From Streptomyces sp. DHE7-1 (GTDB lineage Bacteria; Actinomycetota; Actinomycetes; Streptomycetales; Streptomycetaceae), in contig JACJDG010000003.1 in the NCBI GenBank assembly GCA_016432725.1, forward strand, positions 7,532,001-7,596,000: 64,000 nt of DNA, read 5' to 3'. A program made the translations under genes and the position numbers. Positions 17,307 to 24,969 of the stretch are shown one piece after another. The notes under the pieces were generated by a model, which saw only the letters and a list, made by a program, of their open reading frames with translations, did no database searches and was not told where the DNA came from. How positions within the stretch are numbered: position 1 is the first letter of the stretch; each line of letters begins with the position of its first letter.

Positions 17307-19910
17307 GTGCGCACCAGATCACTCCGACATCGCCTCTCACTCCTCCTGGCGGCCGCCCTCGGCGCGGCCGGACTCGCCGCGGCGCCCAGCGCCACCGCGG
17401 CGGACGACCCCGTCGAGGTCCATGGCCTCAAGGGCGAGTACTACACCCAGTCGGCCCCTGGAGCCTTCGACTTCGACCAGCTCAAGGCAACCGGATTCGA
17501 CCCGGAACTCGACTTCGACTCCCTGGAGTCCCGCCTGAACTCGGCCACCGGCCGGTCGGACGACGTCAGCGTCCGCTGGACCGGCCGGATCGTGCCCGAG
17601 AAGACCGGTGCCACCACCTTCTCGATCATCGGCGACAACGGATTCCGCCTCTGGGTCGACGGCAGACTCGTCATCGACCACTGGGTCGACGACTGGGATC
17701 GTGAACAGACCGGCGCCCCGGTCGAGTTGACCGCCGGCAAGGCGTACGACATCAAGGTCGAGTACTTCGAGCACTACGGAGGCTCCAACCTCCACCTGCG
17801 CTGGACGCCGCCGGGCGGCACCAAGACCGCCGTACCCCGGTCGGCGTTCCTGCTGCCCGAGGGGTACGCCTACGACGGCGCCATCGCCACCACCGTCCTG
17901 AAGGACGGCCGCACCCTGCGGCTCGACTTCGCCCAGGCGCTGGCCAAGCCCACCGCGGCGCTGACCAGCCACCTCGACGCCGTCATCGGCGGCGCCACCT
18001 GGCCGCTCGGCAGCGCCCGGCGGGATCCGGCCGACCCCAGATCCCTGCTGGTCTCCCTGAGGGAACCGGTCGTCGGGAACAAGACGGGCACGGCGTCCGG
18101 CCTGGCGGACGTCCGTTACGACGGCGAAGGTGGACTCTCCGGCGAGGATGGCAACGTTGTCAGCACGTTCTGGAGCAGCGGCGGCAACCACTCCACCTAC
18201 GAACTGCGCACCAAGTGGGCCGACGACGTCACCCCGGCCAACGCCCACCGCGAGTACCCCCGGCCGCAGTTGACCCGGGACGCCTGGCAGAACCTCAACG
18301 GGAGCTGGCAGTTCGCCGCGGCCGAGCAGGGCGAGCAGCCGCCGGTCGGCCGCACCCTCGGCGAGCGGATCCTGGTCCCGTACCCCGTCGAGTCCCAGCT
18401 CTCGGGCATCGAACGGCACGAGGACCGCATGTGGTACCGGCGCACCTTCACCGTCCCGGCCGGCTGGAGGATCGGCGGCCACAAGCGGCTCCAGCTGAAC
18501 TTCGGCGCCGTCGACTGGCAGGCCGACGTCTACGTCAACGGCACGAAGGTCGCCGAACACAAGGGCGGCTACGACAAGTTCAGCGCCGACATCACCGACG
18601 CCCTGAAGCCCGGCCGCACCCAGGAGCTGATCGTCGGCGTCTACGACCCGACGGACGCCTCGGGTGGCGAGAACCCGCCGATGGGCAAGCAGCGTCTGGA
18701 CCCGAGCGGCATCTGGTACACCCCGTCCTCCGGTATCTGGCAGACCGTGTGGCTGGAACCCGTCGCCGCCGACCACGTCGACCAGCTGAAGCTGACCCCG
18801 CACGTCGACACCGGCACGCTCACCGTCGAGCCGCAGGGCGTGCGCGACGGCGTACCGGTCACCGCGACCGCGTACGACGGCAGGCGCCCGGTGGCCACGG
18901 CCACCGGAAGCACCGACGGGCCCCTCACCCTGAAGATCCCGAAGGCCCGTCTGTGGTCCCCGGACGACCCGTTCCTCTACGACCTCGAGGTGAAGGTCGG
19001 CGACGACCAGGTGGGCAGCTACTTCGGGATGCGCTCCATCGCCGTGGAGAAGGTCGACGGCGTGCCGCGCACGGTCCTCAACGGCAAGCCGGTGTTCATG
19101 ATGGCCACCCTCGACCAGGGCTTCTGGCCCGACGGCCTGCACACCGCACCAAGTGACGAGGCCCTGGCCCACGACCTGAGGATGCACAAGCGGATGGGCT
19201 TCAACTCCGTCCGCAAGCACATCAAGGTCGAACCCGACCGCTGGTTCTACTGGGCCGACCGGCTCGGCCTGCTGGTGTGGCAGGACATGCCGGCCATGAC
19301 GGCCGGGGTGAACCCGTCGCCCGCCGCCCGCGCCGAGTACGAGCGGGAGATGAAGCAGATGATCGACGAGCACATCAGCAGCCCGTCGGTCGTCATGTGG
19401 GTGGTCTTCAACGAGGGCTGGGGCCAGTACGACATCGGCCGCGTCGCCTCCCAGGCCAAGGCCTGGGACCCCACCCGCCTGGTGAACAACATGTCCGGCC
19501 TCAACCTGGGCGCGGACGGCGGAGCCGGCGACATCATGGACGAGCACGGCTATCCGAGCCCGGCCCTTCCACCGCACCCGGACGGCCGACGCGCCCTGGT
19601 CGCGGGCGAGTACGGCGGTCTCGGCCTCGCGGTGCCGGGCCATGCCTGGTCGGTGCAGCAGTCCTACGTGGACGTCGACCCCAGCACCTACACCGACGAC
19701 TACCTGAAGAAGCTCGGCGAGGTGCACGCCCTGGCCTGCAAGGGCGGCAACGGCGCGGTCTACACGCAGATCACGGACGTCGAAGGTGAGCTCAATGGCC
19801 TGGTGACGTACGACCGCAAGGTGACCAAACCCGACGTGCGGCGCCTGAAGGCGGCCCAGGACGCGCTGATCGACGACGCGTCGCGGGCGGTCGTGGCGGG
19901 CTGCGTCTGA
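17307..19910 (+). CDS. Secreted glycoside hydrolase family 2 enzyme with PA14 domain
   Basis: 867 residues with a twin-basic Sec-type signal peptide (MRTRSLRHRLSLLLAAALG, cut near ATAADD). Residues about 40-180 are a PA14 sugar-binding domain (GLKGEYYTQ, DNGFRLWVDGRLVIDHW). The rest is GH2: jelly-roll domain (RPQLTRDAWQNLNGSWQF), immunoglobulin-like domain and a TIM barrel. The proton donor Glu is in WVVFNEGWGQYD and the likely nucleophile Glu in AGEYGG. Family members act as beta-galactosidases, beta-mannosidases or beta-glucuronidases; this one could release the sugar taken up by the neighbouring importer. The start is the GTG after CACAGGGAG; the frame is intact and open far upstream, but without signal sequence. 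Confidence 0.9.
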   Translation: MRTRSLRHRLSLLLAAALGAAGLAAAPSATAADDPVEVHGLKGEYYTQSAPGAFDFDQLKATGFDPELDFDSLESRLNSATGRSDDVSVRWTGRIVPEKTGATTFSIIGDNGFRLWVDGRLVIDHWVDDWDREQTGAPVELTAGKAYDIKVEYFEHYGGSNLHLRWTPPGGTKTAVPRSAFLLPEGYAYDGAIATTVLKDGRTLRLDFAQALAKPTAALTSHLDAVIGGATWPLGSARRDPADPRSLLVSLREPVVGNKTGTASGLADVRYDGEGGLSGEDGNVVSTFWSSGGNHSTYELRTKWADDVTPANAHREYPRPQLTRDAWQNLNGSWQFAAAEQGEQPPVGRTLGERILVPYPVESQLSGIERHEDRMWYRRTFTVPAGWRIGGHKRLQLNFGAVDWQADVYVNGTKVAEHKGGYDKFSADITDALKPGRTQELIVGVYDPTDASGGENPPMGKQRLDPSGIWYTPSSGIWQTVWLEPVAADHVDQLKLTPHVDTGTLTVEPQGVRDGVPVTATAYDGRRPVATATGSTDGPLTLKIPKARLWSPDDPFLYDLEVKVGDDQVGSYFGMRSIAVEKVDGVPRTVLNGKPVFMMATLDQGFWPDGLHTAPSDEALAHDLRMHKRMGFNSVRKHIKVEPDRWFYWADRLGLLVWQDMPAMTAGVNPSPAARAEYEREMKQMIDEHISSPSVVMWVVFNEGWGQYDIGRVASQAKAWDPTRLVNNMSGLNLGADGGAGDIMDEHGYPSPALPPHPDGRRALVAGEYGGLGLAVPGHAWSVQQSYVDVDPSTYTDDYLKKLGEVHALACKGGNGAVYTQITDVEGELNGLVTYDRKVTKPDVRRLKAAQDALIDDASRAVVAGCV

Positions 19911-19917
19911 CTCCCGG

Positions 19918-19955
19918 GCCACGGCGGCTGTCGCCTCCCCGCCGACCGCCGTGGC
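19918..19955 (+). terminator. Stem-loop after the GH2 gene
   Basis: GCCACGGCGG (19918-19927) pairs exactly with CCGCCGTGGC (19946-19955) across an 18-base loop, starting eight bases after the stop codon. It is a plausible transcription terminator. Confidence 0.6.
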
Positions 19956-19970
19956 TCCACGGGTGCGCTG

Positions 19971-20032
19971 ACGTGACCGTCCCGGTCCGGTCAGCCGCCG
20001 CATCGGCGAAGGGCGGACCGGGACGGTCACGT
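19971..20032. repeat. Long perfect inverted repeat, 19-bp arms
   Basis: ACGTGACCGTCCCGGTCCG (19971-19989) is the exact complement of 20014-20032 with a 24-base loop between. It lies between the GH2 gene and a 55-residue membrane protein, 92 bp before the latter's start. It may be a second terminator or a structured 5' leader of the small gene. Confidence 0.75.
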
Positions 20033-20123
20033 ACGGGCGAGGAACGGAGGGTTCCGTGTGTCTGCCCCGGCGTTCAGGGGCAGACGGGGCTGGGAAGGAA
20101 CTTCTCAGGAGAGGAATCCACCC

Positions 20124-20291
20124 ATGCTCGGCATAGGCGCGGCAGTACTGTTCTTCATCTCATTCCTGATCAACGCGGCGGACCTCAGCACCAACGACAC
20201 GTTCTCCTCGGTCAACGTGATGCTGCTGGGCCTGACCCTGCTGGCGCTGCACGTGGCGGGCATCGGCTCGGGCTGGTCCCGCAGACGCTGA
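20124..20291 (+). CDS. Small hydrophobic membrane protein (55 aa)
   Basis: The start has a strong AGGAGAGG ribosome site nine bases before the ATG. The 55-residue product (MLGIGAAVLFFISFLINAA...) has two hydrophobic stretches, residues about 2-18 and 32-46, and ends in GWSRRR, a positive tail expected inside the cell. No family function is known to me. It lies between two strong stem-loops, so it is probably transcribed alone. Confidence 0.7.
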   Translation: MLGIGAAVLFFISFLINAADLSTNDTFSSVNVMLLGLTLLALHVAGIGSGWSRRR

Positions 20292-20305
20292 GCCGGGACG
20301 TCCGG

Positions 20306-20332
20306 CGGCCGGTGACGAACCGTCACCGGCCG
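20306..20332. terminator. Bidirectional terminator between 20291 and 20343
   Basis: CGGCCGGTGACG and CGTCACCGGCCG form a perfect 12-bp stem with loop AAC. It lies between the convergent small membrane gene and the methyltransferase gene and could stop transcription from both sides. Confidence 0.85.
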
Positions 20333-20342
20333 TTCGGCGTTC

Positions 20343-21155
20343 TCAGGGCCGCCGTCCCCAGGCCATCACCATGCCCGGGCCCAGTTCGGCGAACCGGGGC
20401 GAGGCCAGGTAGGCCTGCGCCTCGTCGATGACGGCGCCGTCCACCCGTCCGGTCCCCTCGAGTTCGGGACGCATCCGGTTCCACGTCTCGGACCAGAAGA
20501 GAGACAAGGGGCTGCCCGCGACCAGCGGCGGACAGTAGAGCTCCGCCGCGACGTCGCACAGCCCCTCCTCCCGCAGGAAGCGCGGGTACGCCGGTACGGA
20601 CGAGGTGTCGGTGCCGATCGTCGACCTCAGCGCCTGCCACATGGCGTCCATGACCCGCCGGTAGGCGGACGAGGTGTCCAGCGGATCCGGCACCTCGACG
20701 GCATCGGCGAGCACCAGCCGGCCTCCCGGGTTCAGCCACGCCGCGAGCCGGGAGATGATCCCGCGCCGCCCGGGCAGGTGCATGAGCACGAACCGGGCGT
20801 GGATCAGGTCGAAGGTGCCGGGCCGCAGGCTCTCGTCCGTGAGGTCGGCGGTGAGCACCCGCAGCCTCGGGTCCGTCAGGGTGCCGAGACCGCTGGTGTC
20901 CCGGTCCAGCGCGACGACCTCCGCCGCTCCGGTCTCCTCCAGCAGCCAGCGGGTCACCGTGCCGGTCCCGGCCCCGACGTCCAGGCAGCGGCTGCCGGGG
21001 CCCACGCCGAGCGCCCGCAGCCGCCCGGTGGTGACGGGGTCGTACGCCAGGGCACCGGCGTCGATGCGCTCCGCCTCCTGGGGGTGCCCCGGCTCGAACA
21101 GGGCCTCCCCGTAACGGCCGTCGCCGCTTGCCCCGCCGGGCGGCCGACCGGTCAT
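20343..21155 (-). CDS. SAM-dependent class I methyltransferase
   Basis: 270 residues. Motif I is CLDVGAGTGTVTRWLLEE (about residues 57-74), which binds S-adenosylmethionine; the acidic end of strand 2 is VVALDRD; and the post-motif LIHARFVLMHLPGR is typical of UbiE/Methyltransf_25-type small-molecule methyltransferases. The C-terminal 90 residues are variable and probably bind the substrate, which is unknown. It is monocistronic: a bidirectional stem-loop follows it and msrA is divergent from it. Confidence 0.85.
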   Translation of the reverse strand: MTGRPPGGASGDGRYGEALFEPGHPQEAERIDAGALAYDPVTTGRLRALGVGPGSRCLDVGAGTGTVTRWLLEETGAAEVVALDRDTSGLGTLTDPRLRVLTADLTDESLRPGTFDLIHARFVLMHLPGRRGIISRLAAWLNPGGRLVLADAVEVPDPLDTSSAYRRVMDAMWQALRSTIGTDTSSVPAYPRFLREEGLCDVAAELYCPPLVAGSPLSLFWSETWNRMRPELEGTGRVDGAVIDEAQAYLASPRFAELGPGMVMAWGRRP

Positions 21156-21443
21156 GACCGGGCCTCGCGCCGCTCGGCGGGGCCGGGGCCGTACGGGCTG
21201 CCGAGGAGCCGGGGCGGGGGTGCCGGCCGTCCGGCGGGCGCGGTCTCACTCGGCATGCGGCGAGCGTCCGCCACGGTGCCGAGGCTGTCAATCGACACAC
21301 CCGGCGGTCGGCCGGACGTACGCCGGACGGCTGTGCGGACTCGCCTCCGCTCCTGATCACCCGAGGCCCGGGCCGGGGAATATCCAGGCCCGGTGCGACC
21401 TTAGGCTGGACGAACGTAGAAGCAGCAGGCGAGGGAGCGACCG

Positions 21444-21965
21444 ATGACTGTGGGAACCCAGCGAGCCGTACTGGCCGGCGGTTGTTTCTGGGGCATGCAG
21501 GACCTGATCCGCAAGCAGCCCGGCGTCGTGTCCACGCGAGTGGGCTACTCCGGCGGTGACACGCCGAACGCCACGTACCGCGATCACGGCGACCACGCCG
21601 AGGCCATCGAGATCCTCTTCGATCCGGCGGCCACGAGCTACCGCGACATCCTGGAGTTCTTCTTCCAGATCCACGACCCGACCACGCGGGACCGCCAGGG
21701 CAACGACATCGGGCGCAGCTACCGGTCCGCGATCTATTACGCGGACGAGGAGCAGCACCGCGTCGCCGTGGACACGATCGCCGACGTCGAGGCGAGCGGA
21801 CTGTGGCCGGGGAAGGTGGTCACCGAGGTCGAGCCCGTCGGCGACTTCTGGGAGGCCGAGCCGGAGCACCAGGACTACCTGGAGCGCTATCCGAACGGCT
21901 ACACCTGCCACTTCCCGCGTCCTGGCTGGAAGCTGCCGCGCCGGGCCTCGTCCACGGCGAACTGA
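21444..21965 (+). CDS. msrA: Peptide-methionine (S)-S-oxide reductase
   Basis: 173 residues with the MsrA active-site motif GGCFWGMQD (nucleophilic Cys at about residue 14) and the conserved VGYSGG, HAEAIEILFDP, FFFQIHDPTT and DYLERYPNGYTCH segments. It reduces methionine-S-sulfoxide in proteins and free methionine, protecting against oxidation. The start ATG follows GAGGGAGCGACC. It is intact and monocistronic, with the stem-loops at 21984 and 22028 after it. A Cys in YTCH near the C-terminus may act as the resolving residue. Confidence 0.93.
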   Translation: MTVGTQRAVLAGGCFWGMQDLIRKQPGVVSTRVGYSGGDTPNATYRDHGDHAEAIEILFDPAATSYRDILEFFFQIHDPTTRDRQGNDIGRSYRSAIYYADEEQHRVAVDTIADVEASGLWPGKVVTEVEPVGDFWEAEPEHQDYLERYPNGYTCHFPRPGWKLPRRASSTAN

Positions 21966-21983
21966 GTCTGAAGGCCGTGACGG

Positions 21984-22007
21984 CGGGCGCCTGATCCTCG
22001 GCGCCCG
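21984..22007 (+). terminator. Stem-loop after msrA
   Basis: CGGGCGCC (21984-21991) pairs with GGCGCCCG (22000-22007) over an 8-base loop, shortly after the msrA stop codon. Confidence 0.65.
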
Positions 22008-22027
22008 CAGTCGACCGGCTGGTGGGG

Positions 22028-22067
22028 CGGCCGCCGAGGGGTGGCGGCCGCCACCCCTCGGCGGCCG
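22028..22067. terminator. Perfect 40-bp palindrome; bidirectional terminator
   Basis: The 20 bases at 22028-22047 are the exact reverse complement of 22048-22067. The palindrome ends three bases before the asparaginase stop codon and lies after msrA, so it sits between converging genes. It forms a long GC hairpin in either transcript. Confidence 0.85.
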
Positions 22068-22070
22068 GAC

Positions 22071-23081
22071 TCAGAAGACCGGCAGGACCTCTCCCACCTC
22101 CCGGCCGCCGCCCAGCAGGGGCACGCGGCCCACCCGGTCGATCACGGGCGCGGTGACACCGGCCATGCGCAGGGCACGGGCCAGAACCGGGCCCAGGGCC
22201 CGGCCGCCGCCGTCCTCGATCTTGAGGGCCAGGGCGCGTCCGTCGGGCAGGGCGAGTCCCTGGACCGCTTCCGCGCCCACCTTCGCCAGCGTGCCCGGCA
22301 GTTCCCGCATCAGCCAGGTGTCGTGACGGCGGGTGCCGGCGACGTACTCGGGATGGGCGCGCATGGCGTCGGCGACCCGTCGTTCGGGAGTGCCGGGCTC
22401 GGCGAGCACGTAGGAGCGGAAGGCGCGGGCGAGGCCGGTGAGGCTGATCGCCATGAGCGGTGCTCCGCAGCCGTCCGTGCCGACCGCCGCCACCTTCTCC
22501 CCGGCCGCCTCCTCCACCGCCGTCCGGATGAGCTGCTGCAGCGGGTGGGCGGGGTCGAGATAGGACTCCAGCGGCCACTCGCGCAGCGCGCACGCCGCGA
22601 GCATCGCGGTGTGCTTGCCGGAGCAGTTCATGGCCACCCGATCACGCCGGGCGCCCGCCGCCAGATACCTCTCCTGCTCCTCCTGGTCCAGGGGAGGGCG
22701 GGCGGGCACCGCAGGTCCTCGGGGCTCAGCCCGTGCTCGTCGAGCATCGTGCGCACCAGGTCGCGGTGGAAGGGTTCGCCCGAATGGCTGCCGGCCGCCA
22801 CGGCCAGCCGCTCGCCCGCGAGCCGGAGTCCCGCCCGCAGCATGCCCACCGCCTGCATCGGCTTGTTGGCGGAGCGCGGGAAGACGGGGGAGTCCACGTC
22901 GCCGAGCGCCAGTTCCACCGAGCCGTCCGCCGCGAGCAGTACCAGGCTGCCGCGGTGCCGCCCTCGGTGAATCCGGAACGAACGACCTCGGCGAGCACCG
23001 GAGCGGTACGGGGCTCGGTCACGGCTGCGGGGCGGGCACGGGTGGGGTGGCGTGTGCGGTGGCGGTGGCGGACTCGGACAT
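22071..23081 (-). CDS. Asparaginase (type II thermolabile/AnsA-like, Asparaginase_II family)
   Basis: About 337 residues after repair. It hydrolyses asparagine to aspartate and ammonia if it follows its family. Recognisable parts are VLAEVVRSGF at the N-terminus, PVFPRSANKPMQAVGMLRAG, AVAAGSHSGEPFH, VAMNCSGKHTAMLAACA and VGTDGCGAPLMAISLTGLA. Three single-base losses (near 22695, 22953 and 23027) split it; restoring one C or G at each gives one continuous protein. The start chosen is the ATG before SESATATAHA, which has GGGAGG upstream. Without the repair near 23027, the next candidate start is the GTG at 23022. No signal peptide, so cytoplasmic. Confidence 0.8.
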
Positions 23082-23535
23082 GGGGGTGACCTCCCGGACG
23101 CGGACGGGGCGGCCCGCCCGCCGGCCGCCGGGATCGCCGGAGCCGCCGGCCGGGCGGGTCGCCCACCTGGGCTACCGCGTCACGGTACCGGCGGGTGATC
23201 GCCGCGCGGCGGCCGGCGGCGCGGAGCCGCCCCCGAGCGGGCTCCCGCGGCGGCCGGAGGCGGGGTGTCCTCGGAGGGTGGGCTCACGCAGGCGACGGAG
23301 GTGGGTGCGCCTCGATCGGGGGCGGGCAGGCTCCGGAGGTCGGGTGCGGGGGTGCGTCTCGCGTCGGGCCGTGTGAGGGGCGGCGGCGGGGTGCGCCCGG
23401 GCAGGCCCGCGGGGGAGGAGGTGGAGCGCGCGGGTGCGTTTCGGGTCGGGTCGTGTGAGGGGTGGAGGCGGGGTGCGCTCGGGGCGGGGGCGCGCAACCG
23501 CCGCCTGCCCGCACACCCTTCGTGGTCGCGCGCCC
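23082..23535. other. Intergenic region, 454 bp, with imperfect direct repeats
   Basis: This GC-rich, purine-skewed stretch lies between two minus-strand genes (TetR regulator and asparaginase). It holds the 51-bp imperfect repeat listed at 23351-23483. Frames open here on both strands give only Arg/Pro-rich or Gly-rich low-complexity text and are not credible genes. Confidence 0.5.
23351..23483 (+). repeat. Two imperfect 51-bp direct repeats, 82 bp apart
   Basis: The segment 23351-23401 (GGTGCGTCTCGCGTCGGGCC...) returns at 23433-23483 (GGTGCGTTTCGGGTCGGGTC...), with shared GTGTGAGGGG and GGCGGGGTGCGC words and only scattered substitutions. It lies in non-coding sequence before the TetR gene's 3' end. 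Origin by local duplication is likely; no function seen. Confidence 0.75.
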
Positions 23536-24123
23536 CTACCGTCCCCGCGGCCCTGGCGCCCCCGTGCGCAGGCCGTCCATGACGAGGTCGAGGAGCCGGG
23601 TGGCGCGTGACCGCCAGTCGTCGTGCGGGTCGAGCTGCCAGAGACCGGCGATGGCCAGGATGAAGTCGTCCGCCGTGATGCCGGGGCGGATGGTGCCGGC
23701 CTCCTCGTTGGCGCGCAGCAGCAGCTCCGCCGCGGAGGTCACCGGAGTATGCGTCGGCTTCGCCGGGCTGCCCGGCGTGCCCGTGACCTGGCGGATGGCA
23801 TCGGCCAGGCCGGCCTTGGCCATGGCGAACCCGGCCAGCCGGTCCATCCAGGCGCGCAGGGCCTCCTCGGGCGTCCGGGTCCGCAGGAGCTGGGCCGCGC
23901 TGTCGGCGACCTGCTGTATCTCGTGCCGGTAGATCTCCAGGACCAGCGCCTCACGATTGGGGAAGTTCCGGTAGAACGTGCCCTGCCCGACACCGGCCTT
24001 CTTGGCGATCGCGCTCAGCGGGGCGTCGGCGCAGCGCGTCAGCTCCACGAGGGCCACCTCCAGGATGCGCTCACGGTTGCGCTGCGCGTCCGAGCGCCGG
24101 GGTGAGTCGTCTCTGAGTGGCAC
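23536..24123 (-). CDS. TetR-family transcriptional regulator
   Basis: 195 residues with an N-terminal helix-turn-helix (RERILEVALVELTRCADAPLSAIAKKAGVGQGTFYRNFPNREAL, about residues 17-60) and a helical ligand-binding C-terminal part. It is divergent from the aldehyde oxidoreductase operon, with two identical palindromes between them (24168-24181, 24199-24212). It therefore very probably represses that operon and itself until a ligand, perhaps an aldehyde, binds. The frame is intact. Family membership is certain; the ligand is not. Confidence 0.9.
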   Translation of the reverse strand: MPLRDDSPRRSDAQRNRERILEVALVELTRCADAPLSAIAKKAGVGQGTFYRNFPNREALVLEIYRHEIQQVADSAAQLLRTRTPEEALRAWMDRLAGFAMAKAGLADAIRQVTGTPGSPAKPTHTPVTSAAELLLRANEEAGTIRPGITADDFILAIAGLWQLDPHDDWRSRATRLLDLVMDGLRTGAPGPRGR

Positions 24124-24167
24124 TCGTCCTCCTCGCAGGTCCGTGGCCGAACCTCGCCCTTGCTAAC

Positions 24168-24181
24168 CGGACAGCTGTCCG
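24168..24181. promoter_or_regulatory. TetR operator, copy 1 (CGGACAGCTGTCCG)
   Basis: A perfect 14-bp palindrome 45 bp before the TetR start codon. An identical copy lies 31 bp further on, centre to centre, about three helical turns. This layout is typical of autoregulated TetR-family control regions. Confidence 0.85.
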
Positions 24182-24198
24182 TTAGGTTTTCCAGGTAG

Positions 24199-24212
24199 CG
24201 GACAGCTGTCCG
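24199..24212. promoter_or_regulatory. TetR operator, copy 2 (CGGACAGCTGTCCG)
   Basis: The second exact copy of the 14-bp palindrome, closer to the oxidoreductase operon. One copy reads AACCGGACAGCTGTCCG and the other CGGACAGCTGTCCGGTT, so the outer flanks mirror each other as well. Confidence 0.85.
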
Positions 24213-24396
24213 GTTGTTGCGTCCACGATAGCCGGGGCCGCGAACCCGCGGCAGTCCGCGTCCGTCCTTTCGGTCCAAGCGCCCCGCACCTCGCTTCGCC
24301 CCAGCGGCAACGGCCCGCACCACGCACTCTCCGCACCGTCCGGCACTCCGTCGCCGGGCCACCCCCCATCTTCTGGAAATGCGAAAGAAGCTGCTC

Positions 24397-24969
24397 ATGG
24401 CCTCATCGACGTCCAGTGTCATCACCCTGAAGATCAACGGCGAGAAGTACACACTGCCCGTCGACCACCGCACCACCCTGCTCGACGCCCTGCGCGAGCG
24501 CCTCGATCTCACCGGCACCAAGAAGGGCTGCGACCAGGGCCAGTGCGGCGCCTGCACCGTCCTGGTGGACGGCCGCCGGACCGTGGCCTGTCTGCAACTG
24601 GCCGTGGCGGCCGAGGGCCGCGAGATCACCACCGTCGAGGGTCTGGCCGACGGCGATCAGCTGCACCCCGTGCAGCAGGCCTTCCTCGACCTGGACGGCT
24701 TCCAGTGCGGCTACTGCACACCCGGCCAGATCTGTTCGGCGATCGGGGTGATCGAGGAACACGCGGCGGGCTGGCCCAGCGCCGTCACCGGTGACCTCAG
24801 TCCCGAAGCGGGACCGCCACCCCTGACCGCCGAGGAGATCAGGGAGCGGATGAGCGGCAACCTGTGCCGCTGCGGCGCGTACGTCTCCATCGTCCGGGCG
24901 GTGGCCCGCGCGGCGGGGACCGAAGACGCCGCCGCTCCCGCGCCGGGCACGAAGGAGGCCGTGGCATGA
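24397..24969 (+). CDS. Aldehyde oxidoreductase, 2Fe-2S subunit (PaoA/YagT type)
   Basis: 190 residues. The N-terminal plant-type ferredoxin domain has CDQGQCGACTVLVDGRR ligating the first cluster, and the C-terminal helical domain has GFQCGYCTPGQ and NLCRCGAY for the second. It passes electrons from the molybdenum subunit to the FAD subunit. Unlike Escherichia coli PaoA it shows no Tat signal peptide, so this complex is probably cytoplasmic. The ATG before ASSTSSVITLK follows GAAAGAAG by six bases; an in-frame ATG 18 bases upstream is possible. It is first in a four-gene operon; its stop overlaps the next start (ATGA). Confidence 0.9.
   Translation: MASSTSSVITLKINGEKYTLPVDHRTTLLDALRERLDLTGTKKGCDQGQCGACTVLVDGRRTVACLQLAVAAEGREITTVEGLADGDQLHPVQQAFLDLDGFQCGYCTPGQICSAIGVIEEHAAGWPSAVTGDLSPEAGPPPLTAEEIRERMSGNLCRCGAYVSIVRAVARAAGTEDAAAPAPGTKEAVA

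Noticed and set aside
17337..20030. An 897-codon open frame on the minus strand opposite the GH2 gene
   Set aside because: Composition is Val/Gly/Arg/Asp-rich with no recognisable domain, and the plus strand has signal peptide, PA14 and GH2 catalytic motifs.
23022..23081. A 20-codon leader peptide (MSESATATAHATPPVPAPQP) before the asparaginase GTG
   Set aside because: The same ATG with its GGGAGG site joins the asparaginase frame if one C is restored in GCCCC, consistent with the other errors, so it is more likely the true N-terminus.
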